The position numbers and the translations under genes are program-made. From NCBI GenBank assembly GCA_003542575.1, contig DPKJ01000003.1, forward strand, positions 124,001 to 188,000: a stretch of 64,000 nt of DNA, read 5' to 3'. The stretch comes from Rikenellaceae bacterium (lineage in GTDB: Bacteria > Bacteroidota > Bacteroidia > Bacteroidales > UBA932). The notes beneath the pieces were generated by a model. That model did not search any database. It saw only the letters and a list, made by a program, of their open reading frames with translations, and was not told the origin of the DNA. This document shows positions 42,809 through 51,974 of this stretch, in pieces (position 1 is the first letter of the stretch; each line of letters begins with the position of its first letter).

Positions 42809-45421
42809 ATGACATCAAAAGAGATAAGAGATAATTTTTTAAATTTTTTCGAAAGCAAAGGACATACAATTGTTCCATCGGCTCCAATGGTTATTAAGGA
42901 CGATCCTACCCTTATGTTTACCAATGCCGGAATGAATCAGTTTAAAGACTGGTTTCTGGGTAACTCCGCTCCTAAATACCCAAGAGTGGCCGACACACAA
43001 AAATGTCTCAGAGTCAGCGGAAAACATAATGATTTAGAGGAGGTAGGCCACGACACTTACCACCACACAATGTTTGAGATGCTGGGCAACTGGAGCTTTG
43101 GAGACTATTTTAAAAAAGATGCTATTGACTGGGCCTGGGAGCTTCTTACGCAAGTGTACAAGCTGGATACAAACAGGCTATATGCAACAGTATTTGAAGG
43201 CAACCCTCAGGAAGGCATCGATCCTGACCATGAGGCAGCAAATGAATGGAAGAAGTATTTACCTGCAGATAGAATACTGCTTGGAAACAAGAAGGATAAC
43301 TTCTGGGAGATGGGAGATACCGGCCCATGTGGCCCCTGCAGTGAGATTCATGTTGATATCAGAAGTGATGCAGAGAGAGCTGCAGTTGACGGGGCAACCC
43401 TGGTAAATCAAGGCCATCACCTTGTTATTGAAATCTGGAATCTTGTGTTTATTCAGTATAACAGGAAGGCAAACGGTGAGCTTGTACCTCTTCCTCAAAA
43501 ACACGTAGATACTGGAATGGGGCTCGAAAGGCTTTGCATGGCCATGCAAGGTAAGCAAAGCAACTACGATACCGATGTCTTTTCGGGTATGATAAAGGAG
43601 ATTTCAACCCTCACAGGAAAAGATTATAACCAATCTCACCAGACCGGTGTGGCTATGAGAGTTATTTCAGACCACATGAGAGCTATAAGTTTTTCAATTG
43701 CCGATGGTCAACTGCCGTCAAATGTGAAAGCAGGTTATGTTATCAGACGAATTCTCCGCCGGGCAGTAAGGTACGCCTACACATTCCTTGACTGTTCAGA
43801 ACCGCTGCTTTGCAGACTTGTTCCAACACTAGTGTCCGAAATGGGCAGCGCATTTCCTGAACTTGTCTCTCAGAAAATCTTGATTGAAAAAGTGATAAAA
43901 GAGGAGGAGGAGTCATTCCTCAGAACACTGGAGAAGGGGATTCGGCTTCTGGATTCTCTTATGGAAAAGAACAAGGATTCTAAGAAGATCTCCGGAGAAG
44001 ATGCATTTATACTATATGACACATATGGTTTTCCAATTGACCTGAGTGAACTTATCGCAAGAGAGAAAGGCTTCGCCATCGACCATAAATCATTTGAAGA
44101 GGAGTTGGGTAAACAGAAAGAGAGAAGCCGTAAAGCCACATTCGCCCAAGAGGGAGACTGGATTGAAGTTTCACCCTATTCAGAGCAGGTGTTTACCGGA
44201 TATGAAAAAACCACAGATGAGGTCCATATTGTCAGATATAAAAAGATAAAGACCAATAATAAAGAGTATTGTCAGCTTGTCTTTGACAAAAGTCCTTTTT
44301 ATGCCGAAAGTGGCGGTCAGGTTGGAGATACCGGCACAATCACCTCTTCAAAAGGAGAGGTTATTGCTATAACAAACACTGTTAAAGAGAACAACCTCAG
44401 CATTCATATTGCAGATAAGCTTCCTTCAGAACTAACAGGCACTTTTACTGCTAAGATTGATATTGAGAAGAGAGAGTCAACTGCCAATAACCATACTGCA
44501 ACACACCTTTTGCACAGAGCTCTCAGAGAGATTCTCGGCAACCACATTGAACAGAAAGGTTCACTTGTTAGTCCTACTCATTTCAGATTTGACTTCTCAC
44601 ATTATGAGAAAATTACAGACGAAGACCTTCGTAAAGTTGAAAATCTGGTTAACAGTTATATAAGGCAGAACTCGTCAAGAGATGAATACACAGATGTTCC
44701 GGTTGAGGTAGCAAAAAGCATGGGAGCTATTGCCCTGTTTGGCGAAAAGTACGGTGAATCAGTAAGGGTTATCCGTTTCGCAGACTCTATTGAGTTGTGC
44801 GGAGGAACTCATACCTCCTCAACCGGAAACATAGGGCTTTTTAAAATAATCTCCGAATCTGCAATTGCAGCCGGGGTAAGAAGAATAGAAGCAACAACAG
44901 GAGTTCATGCAGAAAAACTAATTGAGAACGAAGAAGATACAATAAAGACAATAAAACTACTTTTAAACAACACCCCTAATGTAATTAATGCTGTTCAGAA
45001 ACTTGTAAGTGAAAACGATACACTTGGCAGGAATCTTGAAGAGGCAATGAAAGAGAGAGCAAAAGCACTTAAGGAGAGAGTTGTTCAGGATATGGAGGTA
45101 GTTAAGGGGATTAAGGTTATGATACTTAAGGGTGAACATAACCCCGAAGTGGTGAAAAATGTTGCCTTTATGATTCGTGCCGAGTTTACCTCTGCTGCAT
45201 TCATAGCAGGGTACAGCCATGAGGGTAAGGCCTCTCTGGCCCTAATGTACACTGATGATATGACATCCCACGGGTACAACGCCTCAAAGGATATACGCGA
45301 AGCCGCCAAATATATTAACGGAGGAGGCGGAGGACAAAACTTCTTTGCAACGGCAGGTGGGAAAAATCCGGACGGTATCTCAGATGCTATTGTGAAGTTG
45401 ATTGAAATGGTTTCTAAATAG
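42809..45421 (+). CDS. alaS: Alanyl-tRNA synthetase
   Basis: 870 residues, the normal bacterial length. It charges tRNA-Ala with alanine. The class II catalytic core starts at residue 1 with the family opening IRDNFLNFFESKGHTIVPSAPMV and contains the FTNAGMNQFKDWFLG and GMGLERL blocks. The editing domain has the zinc-site HTATH (about 562-566) and CGGTH (about 664-668). The C-Ala domain ends in GGGGGQNFFATAGG. It is followed 6 nt downstream by an LptF/G permease gene. Confidence 0.97.
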   Translation: MTSKEIRDNFLNFFESKGHTIVPSAPMVIKDDPTLMFTNAGMNQFKDWFLGNSAPKYPRVADTQKCLRVSGKHNDLEEVGHDTYHHTMFEMLGNWSFGDYFKKDAIDWAWELLTQVYKLDTNRLYATVFEGNPQEGIDPDHEAANEWKKYLPADRILLGNKKDNFWEMGDTGPCGPCSEIHVDIRSDAERAAVDGATLVNQGHHLVIEIWNLVFIQYNRKANGELVPLPQKHVDTGMGLERLCMAMQGKQSNYDTDVFSGMIKEISTLTGKDYNQSHQTGVAMRVISDHMRAISFSIADGQLPSNVKAGYVIRRILRRAVRYAYTFLDCSEPLLCRLVPTLVSEMGSAFPELVSQKILIEKVIKEEEESFLRTLEKGIRLLDSLMEKNKDSKKISGEDAFILYDTYGFPIDLSELIAREKGFAIDHKSFEEELGKQKERSRKATFAQEGDWIEVSPYSEQVFTGYEKTTDEVHIVRYKKIKTNNKEYCQLVFDKSPFYAESGGQVGDTGTITSSKGEVIAITNTVKENNLSIHIADKLPSELTGTFTAKIDIEKRESTANNHTATHLLHRALREILGNHIEQKGSLVSPTHFRFDFSHYEKITDEDLRKVENLVNSYIRQNSSRDEYTDVPVEVAKSMGAIALFGEKYGESVRVIRFADSIELCGGTHTSSTGNIGLFKIISESAIAAGVRRIEATTGVHAEKLIENEEDTIKTIKLLLNNTPNVINAVQKLVSENDTLGRNLEEAMKERAKALKERVVQDMEVVKGIKVMILKGEHNPEVVKNVAFMIRAEFTSAAFIAGYSHEGKASLALMYTDDMTSHGYNASKDIREAAKYINGGGGGQNFFATAGGKNPDGISDAIVKLIEMVSK

Positions 45422-45427
45422 TCAATT

Positions 45428-46882
45428 TTGAAAAAATTAGACCAGTTTATTGTTAAGTCGTTTCTAGGACCTTTTGTTCTTACATTTCTCATTGTAATCT
45501 TCTCCCTTATGCTGCAATTTTTGTGGCTTTACATTGATGAACTGGTAGGAAAAGGGCTTGGAGTTATGGTCATTCTTGAATTTCTGGGATGGGGTTCTGC
45601 AACTCTGATCCCACTAGCCTTGCCAATTGCAACATTGCTTGCTTCAATCATGACACTCGGTGGCATGGGAGAGAACAGTGAATTACTGGCTATGAAGGCA
45701 GCAGGAATTTCGCTTCAAAGGATAATGGCACCACTTGTTATACTTTCATTCTTTATAAGTATAGGGGCATTCTTTGCCTCGAATAATCTTATTCCTGTAT
45801 CTTACAACAAAATATACTCTTTAAGGGATGACATCAGTAAGACAAAGGAGGAGATTAGAATCCCCACAGGAATATTCTATAACGGTATCGAAGGTTATAA
45901 TATCAGAATTGGAAGTCGTAACGAAAAGACCGGCTCAATCTACGATGTTATGGTTTACACTCACAAGAGCGGATTTGGTAATACAAATCTGACACTTGCC
46001 GATTCCGGTTCAATTAAATTTACCGCTGACAAAAAGAGTCTGCTTTTTACCCTTTATGACGGCTACTCATACGAAGAGGAGCCTCATGACCCCGGAATTC
46101 TGGACAGTCCGTTTACACTTCAAAGAATCGGATTCACAAAGCAAGAGATGGCAATTTCGATTGAAAGCTATGCATTCCAACGCTCAGAGGAAGATAGGTT
46201 TAGCAATGAAGTGATGACACAAAATCTTTCACAGCTAAGGATGGCAAAAGATTCAATTGACTCTGTATATGTTAAAATAAAAACAAACCAATATCGTAAT
46301 CTCGTAAGCGGAGGTGGTCTCACCTTTAGCAGAGAGCTTGATACGGCATATCAATCCAAATATAAAGAGACAGTTGCATATGACTCACTATTCCGCTGGA
46401 AATCTCTGGAAGACAAAAGGCAGGACCTTAGGGTGACTATCGGACAACTTGAAAATGCAGTAACTTTAGTAGATAACTTCCAGATTGAAGAGTATCAGTA
46501 TGTATATCCGCTAAGGAAAATTAGTATCGAAAGTATTAGAAAATTCACCCTCTCAATAGCCTGCCTCATTTTTTTCTTTATCGGTGCACCGCTTGGAGCA
46601 TTAATTCGAAAAGGAGGGCTGGGTACACCTGTAATCGTCTCCATGCTCTTTTTTGTGGTTTATTGGGTAATTGATATCAGCGGGAAAAAACTTGCCACAG
46701 ATGGAGTAGTATCTCCGGCAATGGGTACCCTGATTTCATCAATGGTCCTTTTTCCGATTGGGGTATATTTGACATGGAAATCGACAAGAGACTCATCTCT
46801 TTTCAATACTGATGTGTATATTCAGTTTTTCAAAAAAGTTTTTGATAAAATAAACAGATACAAAGGTGAAAAACCAGAATGA
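45428..46882 (+). CDS. LptF/LptG-family lipopolysaccharide export permease
   Basis: 484 residues with a TTG start, supported by the conserved family opening KKLDQFIVKSFLGPFVLTFL. Membrane segments lie near 12-34, 45-75 and 95-120, followed by a long periplasmic beta-jellyroll region (about 130-370) and three C-terminal helices. It belongs to the LptBFGC complex that extracts lipopolysaccharide from the inner membrane. It is longer than the second family member in the window (363 residues) because of an enlarged middle region. The fmt gene overlaps its end by 17 nt. Confidence 0.88.
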   Translation: MKKLDQFIVKSFLGPFVLTFLIVIFSLMLQFLWLYIDELVGKGLGVMVILEFLGWGSATLIPLALPIATLLASIMTLGGMGENSELLAMKAAGISLQRIMAPLVILSFFISIGAFFASNNLIPVSYNKIYSLRDDISKTKEEIRIPTGIFYNGIEGYNIRIGSRNEKTGSIYDVMVYTHKSGFGNTNLTLADSGSIKFTADKKSLLFTLYDGYSYEEEPHDPGILDSPFTLQRIGFTKQEMAISIESYAFQRSEEDRFSNEVMTQNLSQLRMAKDSIDSVYVKIKTNQYRNLVSGGGLTFSRELDTAYQSKYKETVAYDSLFRWKSLEDKRQDLRVTIGQLENAVTLVDNFQIEEYQYVYPLRKISIESIRKFTLSIACLIFFFIGAPLGALIRKGGLGTPVIVSMLFFVVYWVIDISGKKLATDGVVSPAMGTLISSMVLFPIGVYLTWKSTRDSSLFNTDVYIQFFKKVFDKINRYKGEKPE

Positions 46883-47843
46883 TATAAGAGTTGTGTTCAT
46901 GGGCACACCCGAATTTGCAGTTGCACCATTAAAGGCTCTCTTTGAAAAAGGGTACAATGTATGTGCAGTTGTTACTGCCCCTGACAAACCGGTGGGCAGA
47001 GGTTTAAAGATGTCCATGAGTGATGTAAAGGAGTTCGCTCTTGCAAAGGGGATAGAGGTATTTCAGCCTTTGTCATTAAAAGATGAGTCGTTTCTGGATG
47101 ATTTAAAGGCACTAAATGCCCACATCTTTGTCGTAGTCGCTTTTAGAATGTTACCTAAGGCTGTATGGTCGATTCCTGAATTTGGAACATTTAACCTGCA
47201 CGCATCATTACTCCCTCAATACCGTGGTGCAGCACCAATCAATCACGCTATAATAAACGGCGAGAAAAAAAGTGGAGTAACAACATTTTTGATTGACGAA
47301 AAGATAGATACCGGAGAGGTTTTGTTACAGAGAGAGTGTCAAATTGGAGAGTCTGAAACTGCCGGCGAGTTACATGATAAGCTTATGTTAATGGGAGCTG
47401 ATCTTGTTTGCGAAACTGTTGACCTGATAGTTAACGGGCAGGCAAATGCCATTAATCAATCTACTCTTGAAGTCGGAGACAACCCACTAAAGGAGGCACC
47501 TAAACTCGATAAAAATACCGGCAAAATTGACTGGAACAACGATACCTTTAAAATTTTCAATTTAATACGAGGGCTAAGTCCCTACCCTGCGGCACACTCT
47601 GTCCTGATTAAAGACAATACGGCAATCCCAGTTAAGATATACTCTGCAACCCGTGAAGATGGTTCGCCCGAACTTGCTGTCGGTAAAATCCTTACAGATG
47701 CCAAAACCTATTTAAAGGTAATCTGCGATGGCGGATTTATTTCAATTACCTCTATCCAGGCAGCAGGCAAGAAAAGACTAAATATCAAGGATTTTCTGGC
47801 AGGATTCAGAGATATCTCACTTTATAGATTTGAAGAAAAATGA
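46866..47843 (+). CDS. fmt: Methionyl-tRNA formyltransferase
   Basis: 325 residues with a GTG start inside the 3' end of the preceding gene. It transfers a formyl group from 10-formyl-tetrahydrofolate to initiator Met-tRNA. The FMGTPEFAV opening, the catalytic Asn110-x-His112 and SLLP (114-117) in NLHASLLPQYRGAAP, and the later DTGEVL are all present, followed by the C-terminal beta-barrel that contacts tRNA. The next gene overlaps by 4 nt. Confidence 0.96.
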   Translation: MKNQNDIRVVFMGTPEFAVAPLKALFEKGYNVCAVVTAPDKPVGRGLKMSMSDVKEFALAKGIEVFQPLSLKDESFLDDLKALNAHIFVVVAFRMLPKAVWSIPEFGTFNLHASLLPQYRGAAPINHAIINGEKKSGVTTFLIDEKIDTGEVLLQRECQIGESETAGELHDKLMLMGADLVCETVDLIVNGQANAINQSTLEVGDNPLKEAPKLDKNTGKIDWNNDTFKIFNLIRGLSPYPAAHSVLIKDNTAIPVKIYSATREDGSPELAVGKILTDAKTYLKVICDGGFISITSIQAAGKKRLNIKDFLAGFRDISLYRFEEK

Positions 47844-48463
47844 GACCCCTTGTCATACTTGCTGACGGTGAATTCCCACTTCATTCCGCTCCCCTGAATC
47901 AGTTGAGAGATGCAGACTATATAGTTTGCTGTGATGGTGCGGCAGACAGATTAATTGCCAAAGGCATAATTCCGGATTCAATCGTGGGTGACATGGATTC
48001 TTTAAGCGTTGATAATAAAGTACGATTTGCTTCAATAATTCACATTAATGACTGTCAGGAGACCAATGATCTTACAAAGGCATTTGATTTAGCACTGCTT
48101 CACAATCCTGAAAAAATCATTATTCTTGGAGCGACCGGTATACGAGAAGACCATTCATTGGGCAATATTTCACTTCTGTTGAATTATGTTCAAAAGAGTT
48201 CTATTCCGATTGAGATGTGGACTAATAATGGCGTTTTTTACCCTGTTTTAGAAGACAGAACATTTTTCACAAAAAAGAGCAGTCAGGTTTCAGTAATTGC
48301 TTTGGATAACGACGTCAGAATCAAGTCAGAAGGGCTCAAATACCCTCTGGATAATGTGATTTTTGACTCTTGGTGGAAAGGAACACTCAACGAATGTGAA
48401 GGAGATCAGTTTTCACTGCATTTTGTCAAAAGAGGGCGGATTCTTGTATTCATTACCTACTAA
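47840..48463 (+). CDS. Thiamine pyrophosphokinase
   Basis: 207 residues. Transfers pyrophosphate from ATP to thiamine to give the cofactor thiamine diphosphate. The two-domain plan is clear: an N-terminal catalytic domain with CCDGAADRL, VGDMDSL and DQETNDLTKAFDLAL-like stretches, with acidic residues for Mg-ATP, and a C-terminal beta-rich thiamine-binding domain. The ATGA overlap with fmt indicates coupling. No TPP riboswitch is expected or seen, since the gene lies inside an operon. Confidence 0.9.
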   Translation: MRPLVILADGEFPLHSAPLNQLRDADYIVCCDGAADRLIAKGIIPDSIVGDMDSLSVDNKVRFASIIHINDCQETNDLTKAFDLALLHNPEKIIILGATGIREDHSLGNISLLLNYVQKSSIPIEMWTNNGVFYPVLEDRTFFTKKSSQVSVIALDNDVRIKSEGLKYPLDNVIFDSWWKGTLNECEGDQFSLHFVKRGRILVFITY

Positions 48464-48515
48464 TCTTTCCCGCAACTTTAATTTCTAAAAACAATATCAC
48501 TGTATTTTTAAAAAA

Positions 48516-48540
48516 AAGACGCCCCTGTGCAGGGCGTCTT
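48516..48540 (-). terminator. Intrinsic terminator of the HU gene
   Basis: A 9-bp GC-rich stem (48516-48524 with 48532-48540) and 7-nt loop. Read on the minus strand, it is followed by an eight-base T run, so it terminates the HU gene; it may also limit read-through from the convergent thiamine gene. Confidence 0.8.
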
Positions 48541-48561
48541 CCGATTTCTGATTTTGACAGA

Positions 48562-48834
48562 TTAGTTGACCATGTCATTTAATTCTGCGCCTGCTTTAAA
48601 TCTTACCACTTTTTTAGCGGCAATGTTGATTTTCGAACCTGTACGAGGATTTCTGCCACTACGGGCATTCCTTTCGTTTACCGAAAATGAACCAAATCCA
48701 ACGAGAGTAAGTCTCTCGCCCTTTTTCAAAGACTCGCTGGCTACATCTATAAATGCGTCAAGAGCTTTTTTTGCATCAACTTTTGTAAGTTCTGTCTTTG
48801 CTGCGATAGCTGCTATTAATTCTGCCTTGTTCAT
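48562..48834 (-). CDS. HU-family DNA-binding protein
   Basis: 90 residues, the standard size. The sequence follows HU closely: N-terminal helices (NKAELIAAIAAKTELTKVDAKKALDAFIDV), LVGFGSF, and the DNA-contacting beta-arm with RNPRTG (about residues 61-66). A nucleoid-associated dimer that bends DNA. It stands alone with its own well-formed promoter and terminator, as expected for an abundant protein. Confidence 0.96.
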   Translation of the reverse strand: MNKAELIAAIAAKTELTKVDAKKALDAFIDVASESLKKGERLTLVGFGSFSVNERNARSGRNPRTGSKINIAAKKVVRFKAGAELNDMVN

Positions 48835-48873
48835 GATTTATTGTTTAGGATGTTGATTTAACTGATTTCTATG

Positions 48874-48904
48874 CAAATATATATTAAAAATTGTTTCAAA
48901 CAAA
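48874..48904 (-). promoter_or_regulatory. Complete Bacteroidetes-type promoter of the HU gene
   Basis: On the minus strand a TTTG (48901-48904) is followed after 19 nt by TATATTTG (48874-48881). This fits the -33/-7 consensus of Bacteroidetes (TTTG, 19-21 nt, TAnnTTTG). The -7 box is 39 nt before the ATG. Confidence 0.65.
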
Positions 48905-49057
48905 TAATACAAATGTTTTATTGTCGAATTTAATTTAGTAATTTTTTAAAGAATTTCCGGGCAACATATAATTAAATCTCTTCATTTTATGATGCCCCAT
49001 TTCAAGAAGCAACCAAATTTAATAAAAAAATGTAACTAAAAAAATTTTTTCAGCAAT

Positions 49058-49987
49058 TTACAGCCTTTTAGAGGCAATTTTGGCTTCAAGTTTTGCAATT
49101 TTATCCAAAAACTCTCTATAATCTTTACTTTCAGGGAAAAGAGGCCGATGTTGTTTCATCTTAATCAAAGAGGTCACATCTGACATAATTGACTCACATG
49201 AAGCATCTACAGCAAATTCCCGGAATTTCTCCCAAATGTAGTCTGTCGATTCTGCCGATGGATGAATCATATCCTCTGCATAAAATCTGTAATCTCTTAA
49301 TTCGTCCATGAAAATTTCATAAGCCGGGAAGTAAAAAACATTTGAAAACTTTTCTACAAGTGCATTTGTAGCAAGTAAAAGCCTTGCTTTACTTAGTTGA
49401 TTCCCGTTTGCACCCTCTTTGAAATGCCTTATGGGGCTTACTGTGAGCACCCAGTTTTTGTCGGGGTGTCGCTTAATAATGTCAGAGAGAACCTTGTCGA
49501 TTTCATCAGCCTCCATAGCCTCTCGTATAAACATATCTGAAGGCAGTTTATGGCAATTGGAGACAATCTTCTGACTCTTCTTCTCTCTGTAAACCCACGA
49601 TGTCCCAAGGGTAATCACAATCCATCTACTCTCCTTAAAATGTAAGGATGCAGTTTTCAGCAAAGAGTTGTTCTTGTTAAGAAAATCAGTCTCTGATGTT
49701 GATGCAAATTCACTGCTGTGCATAAAACTCTTGTAGATATCGCCTGCCTTTATCAGTTCGTCCCCGGAAAAGGGTATTTCTGTCTCTATCCTCTCTAATG
49801 AAAGAGCTATCGAAGCAGGGTTATACAGGACTCCAAAGGGGTTAACAAGCGTTTGGAATCTCAGGTTTTGCATTCTGTTCCCAATCTCACCGGCAAAGCA
49901 AGAGCCGGTAAACAGTATTTTATGACTGTATTTTATTCTCTCTTTTAGTGGTTCTGTTTGAACCAATGTCTGCCACTGCTTTATCAT
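49058..49987 (-). CDS. GSCFA-domain protein
   Basis: 309 residues. The family-naming motif GSCFA is at residues 28-32, followed by LVNPFGVLYNPASIALSLERI, and later by an HLSA-/MIHPS-type end motif (DMIHPSAESTDYIWEKF). GSCFA domains are related in pattern to SGNH/GDSL hydrolases (Gly-Ser near the start and an H-P-S near the end), so an esterase activity is plausible but not shown. No signal peptide. Its start overlaps the end of queG by 4 nt. Confidence 0.9.
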   Translation of the reverse strand: MIKQWQTLVQTEPLKERIKYSHKILFTGSCFAGEIGNRMQNLRFQTLVNPFGVLYNPASIALSLERIETEIPFSGDELIKAGDIYKSFMHSSEFASTSETDFLNKNNSLLKTASLHFKESRWIVITLGTSWVYREKKSQKIVSNCHKLPSDMFIREAMEADEIDKVLSDIIKRHPDKNWVLTVSPIRHFKEGANGNQLSKARLLLATNALVEKFSNVFYFPAYEIFMDELRDYRFYAEDMIHPSAESTDYIWEKFREFAVDASCESIMSDVTSLIKMKQHRPLFPESKDYREFLDKIAKLEAKIASKRL

Positions 49988-50925
49988 AATTGCGAATTTA
50001 CAATATTGTCCTTGATTTTGAATAACCCGGCTCTTTTTAAGGGAGAGTGCCTGAAAAATGAATTAAACTCCTCTTCTGTCATCTTTAACCATTCCTCCGG
50101 CGTAAAAGAGATTGATGTTTTTCCGGGGTGTGTTGCAAATGGTTTGAATTCCCCCCATTTTGATGACTCTCCTTTTTTCGACCACGGGCAAATGTTAAGG
50201 CATATTTCACATCCGAAAACCCACCCTTTTCTGTCTGTTCTTAAAAGCTGCTCCTCATACAGGCTCTTGTCTTCGATAGTCTGGTATGAAATGCATCTTC
50301 TTGAGTCTAGTCTGTATTGCTCTACCAATGCTCCGGTCGGACAACTTTCCAGACATCTGGTACAGGTACCGCAGCCGTTTTTAACAACTTCATTATTGTA
50401 ATACAGCTGCTCAGTTGTAATGATAATCCCAATCAATGTGTGTAATCCATGCTCTTTGCTAATGAGAAAAGTGTTTCTTCCGATAAACCCAAGCCCTGCT
50501 GCTTCGGCTGCTGCTCTTTCAAAAATGGGAGCAGAGTCGGTAAAAACCCTGTATTGTGCTCCGGGAATATTCTCTTTCAGCTTTTCTGCAACCTTGTGTA
50601 ATTTATCTTTAATAACCGGATGATAGTCTCTCCCATATGCATAGGATGATATTTGAGGTAATTCAGGCGATTGTCTGGTTGTGGGTTTATACGGGGCCAA
50701 AAAAACCATTATACTCTTTGCTCCTTTAAGTAAAAGCCGGGGGTTTTGCCTGATGTTTATATTCCCGGCAAGATACTTCATTGATCCGTTATAGGATAGT
50801 TCCAGCGATTGCATTAAAAATTGTGTCTCTTTGATAAAATTTTTTACCGGAATTGCCCCATATGCAACAAACCCGATTTCAGATGAAAAGTCGTTTATTA
50901 TTTTATGAAGTTTCTCAAGTGACAT
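49984..50925 (-). CDS. queG: Epoxyqueuosine reductase QueG
   Basis: 313 residues. It reduces epoxyqueuosine to queuosine in tRNA anticodons using a cobalamin cofactor and two [4Fe-4S] clusters. The catalytic region DSAPIFERAAAEAAGLGFIGRNT (about 130-152) and cluster cysteines 185, 188, 191, 195 and 239, 242, 246 (CGTCTRCLESCP and CEICLNICP) are present. The C-terminal HEAT-like extension of longer homologues is absent. tgt, which inserts the queuosine precursor, lies 2 kb away. Confidence 0.95.
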   Translation of the reverse strand: MSLEKLHKIINDFSSEIGFVAYGAIPVKNFIKETQFLMQSLELSYNGSMKYLAGNINIRQNPRLLLKGAKSIMVFLAPYKPTTRQSPELPQISSYAYGRDYHPVIKDKLHKVAEKLKENIPGAQYRVFTDSAPIFERAAAEAAGLGFIGRNTFLISKEHGLHTLIGIIITTEQLYYNNEVVKNGCGTCTRCLESCPTGALVEQYRLDSRRCISYQTIEDKSLYEEQLLRTDRKGWVFGCEICLNICPWSKKGESSKWGEFKPFATHPGKTSISFTPEEWLKMTEEEFNSFFRHSPLKRAGLFKIKDNIVNSQL

Positions 50926-50971
50926 TTTTCAAAAGAGTTTAACAATGAGATGATATTTTTAATAAATTTCT

Positions 50972-50979
50972 TACTTTTG
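50972..50979 (+). promoter_or_regulatory. -7 box for the threonine dehydrogenase gene
   Basis: TACTTTTG (TAnnTTTG) ends 41 nt before the ATG. No clear -33 element. Confidence 0.4.
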
Positions 50980-51020
50980 TCCCACTTTTAATTACAGAAT
51001 ATATTCAAATTTAATATAAG

Positions 51021-51971
51021 ATGAACATTTTAGTAGTAGGAGCCGGCGGACAAATCGGCACAGAGCTTATTCCTCATTTACAGTCGTTGTATGGCGAAGA
51101 TAATGTAATCGCTGCAGATCTCAAAAAGGATGTGGTTGAAAAGTTATCTGAAATAAGCAGATCTGTCGTTTTGGATGCTTTGGATGTAAATGCTTACCGT
51201 GAACTTGTTTCAAAAAACAAAATCGGCCGGATATACAATCTGGTTGCGCTGCTCTCTGCTACCGGTGAGAAAAATCCTCAGCTTGCATGGGATGTGAACA
51301 TGGGGGCACTAATCAATTCACTTGAGCTAGCCAGAGAGTTCAACTGCTCTCTGTTTACGCCAAGTTCAATAGGAGCTTTCGGACACTCAACCCCGCATAA
51401 AAACACTCCACAGGACACAATTATGCAACCAAATACAATCTACGGCGTTTGTAAAGTATCCGGAGAGTTGCTGAGTGACTACTATTATACACGCTTTGGA
51501 GTAGATACAAGAAGTGTGCGATTCCCTGGAATAATATCAAACGGCGCTCTTCCGGGTGGCGGAACAACAGACTATGCTGTTGAGGTTTTCTACGAAATAT
51601 TAAAAACAGGCCACTACACATGTCCTATTCCTGAAAACACCTACATGGATATGATGTATATGCCCGATGCTCTCAGGGCTTGCACAGATTTGATGGATGC
51701 ACCTGCAGAAAAACTTATTCACAGAAACAGTTTCAATGTAACTGCAATGAGTTTTAACCCTAAAGAACTTTTTGCTGCAATTAAAAAGAGAGTTCCTGAG
51801 GCTACATTTAAATACGAGATTGATCCTGTAAAGGATAAAATTTCTGCCTCATGGCCCGACAACATGGATGACTCGTGTGCAAGAGATGAGTGGGGATGGA
51901 ATCCTCAATGGTTACTTGATAACATGGTTGACGATATGTTAACGGAAATAGGGAAAAAAGTCCGCAAATAA
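51021..51971 (+). CDS. L-threonine 3-dehydrogenase, short-chain (SDR/epimerase-like) type
   Basis: 316 residues. A Rossmann motif Gly7-x2-Gly10-x2-Gly13 (GAGGQIG) binds NAD+, and the catalytic pair is Tyr141-x3-Lys145 (YGVCK) with TPSSIGAFG (113-121) supplying the serine. The GIISNGALPGGGTTDYAVEVFYEIL and YMDMMYMPDALRA stretches match the SDR-type L-threonine dehydrogenases of Bacteroidetes rather than sugar epimerases. The enzyme yields 2-amino-3-oxobutyrate for threonine breakdown. The partner ligase gene (kbl) is not in the window. Monocistronic. Confidence 0.88.
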   Translation: MNILVVGAGGQIGTELIPHLQSLYGEDNVIAADLKKDVVEKLSEISRSVVLDALDVNAYRELVSKNKIGRIYNLVALLSATGEKNPQLAWDVNMGALINSLELAREFNCSLFTPSSIGAFGHSTPHKNTPQDTIMQPNTIYGVCKVSGELLSDYYYTRFGVDTRSVRFPGIISNGALPGGGTTDYAVEVFYEILKTGHYTCPIPENTYMDMMYMPDALRACTDLMDAPAEKLIHRNSFNVTAMSFNPKELFAAIKKRVPEATFKYEIDPVKDKISASWPDNMDDSCARDEWGWNPQWLLDNMVDDMLTEIGKKVRK

Positions 51972-51974
51972 CCC

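Noticed and set aside
51021..51971. UDP-glucose 4-epimerase as the identity of this gene
   Set aside because: The GIISNGALPGGGTTDYAVE and YMDMMYMPDA stretches fit the SDR-type threonine dehydrogenase better than sugar-nucleotide epimerases.
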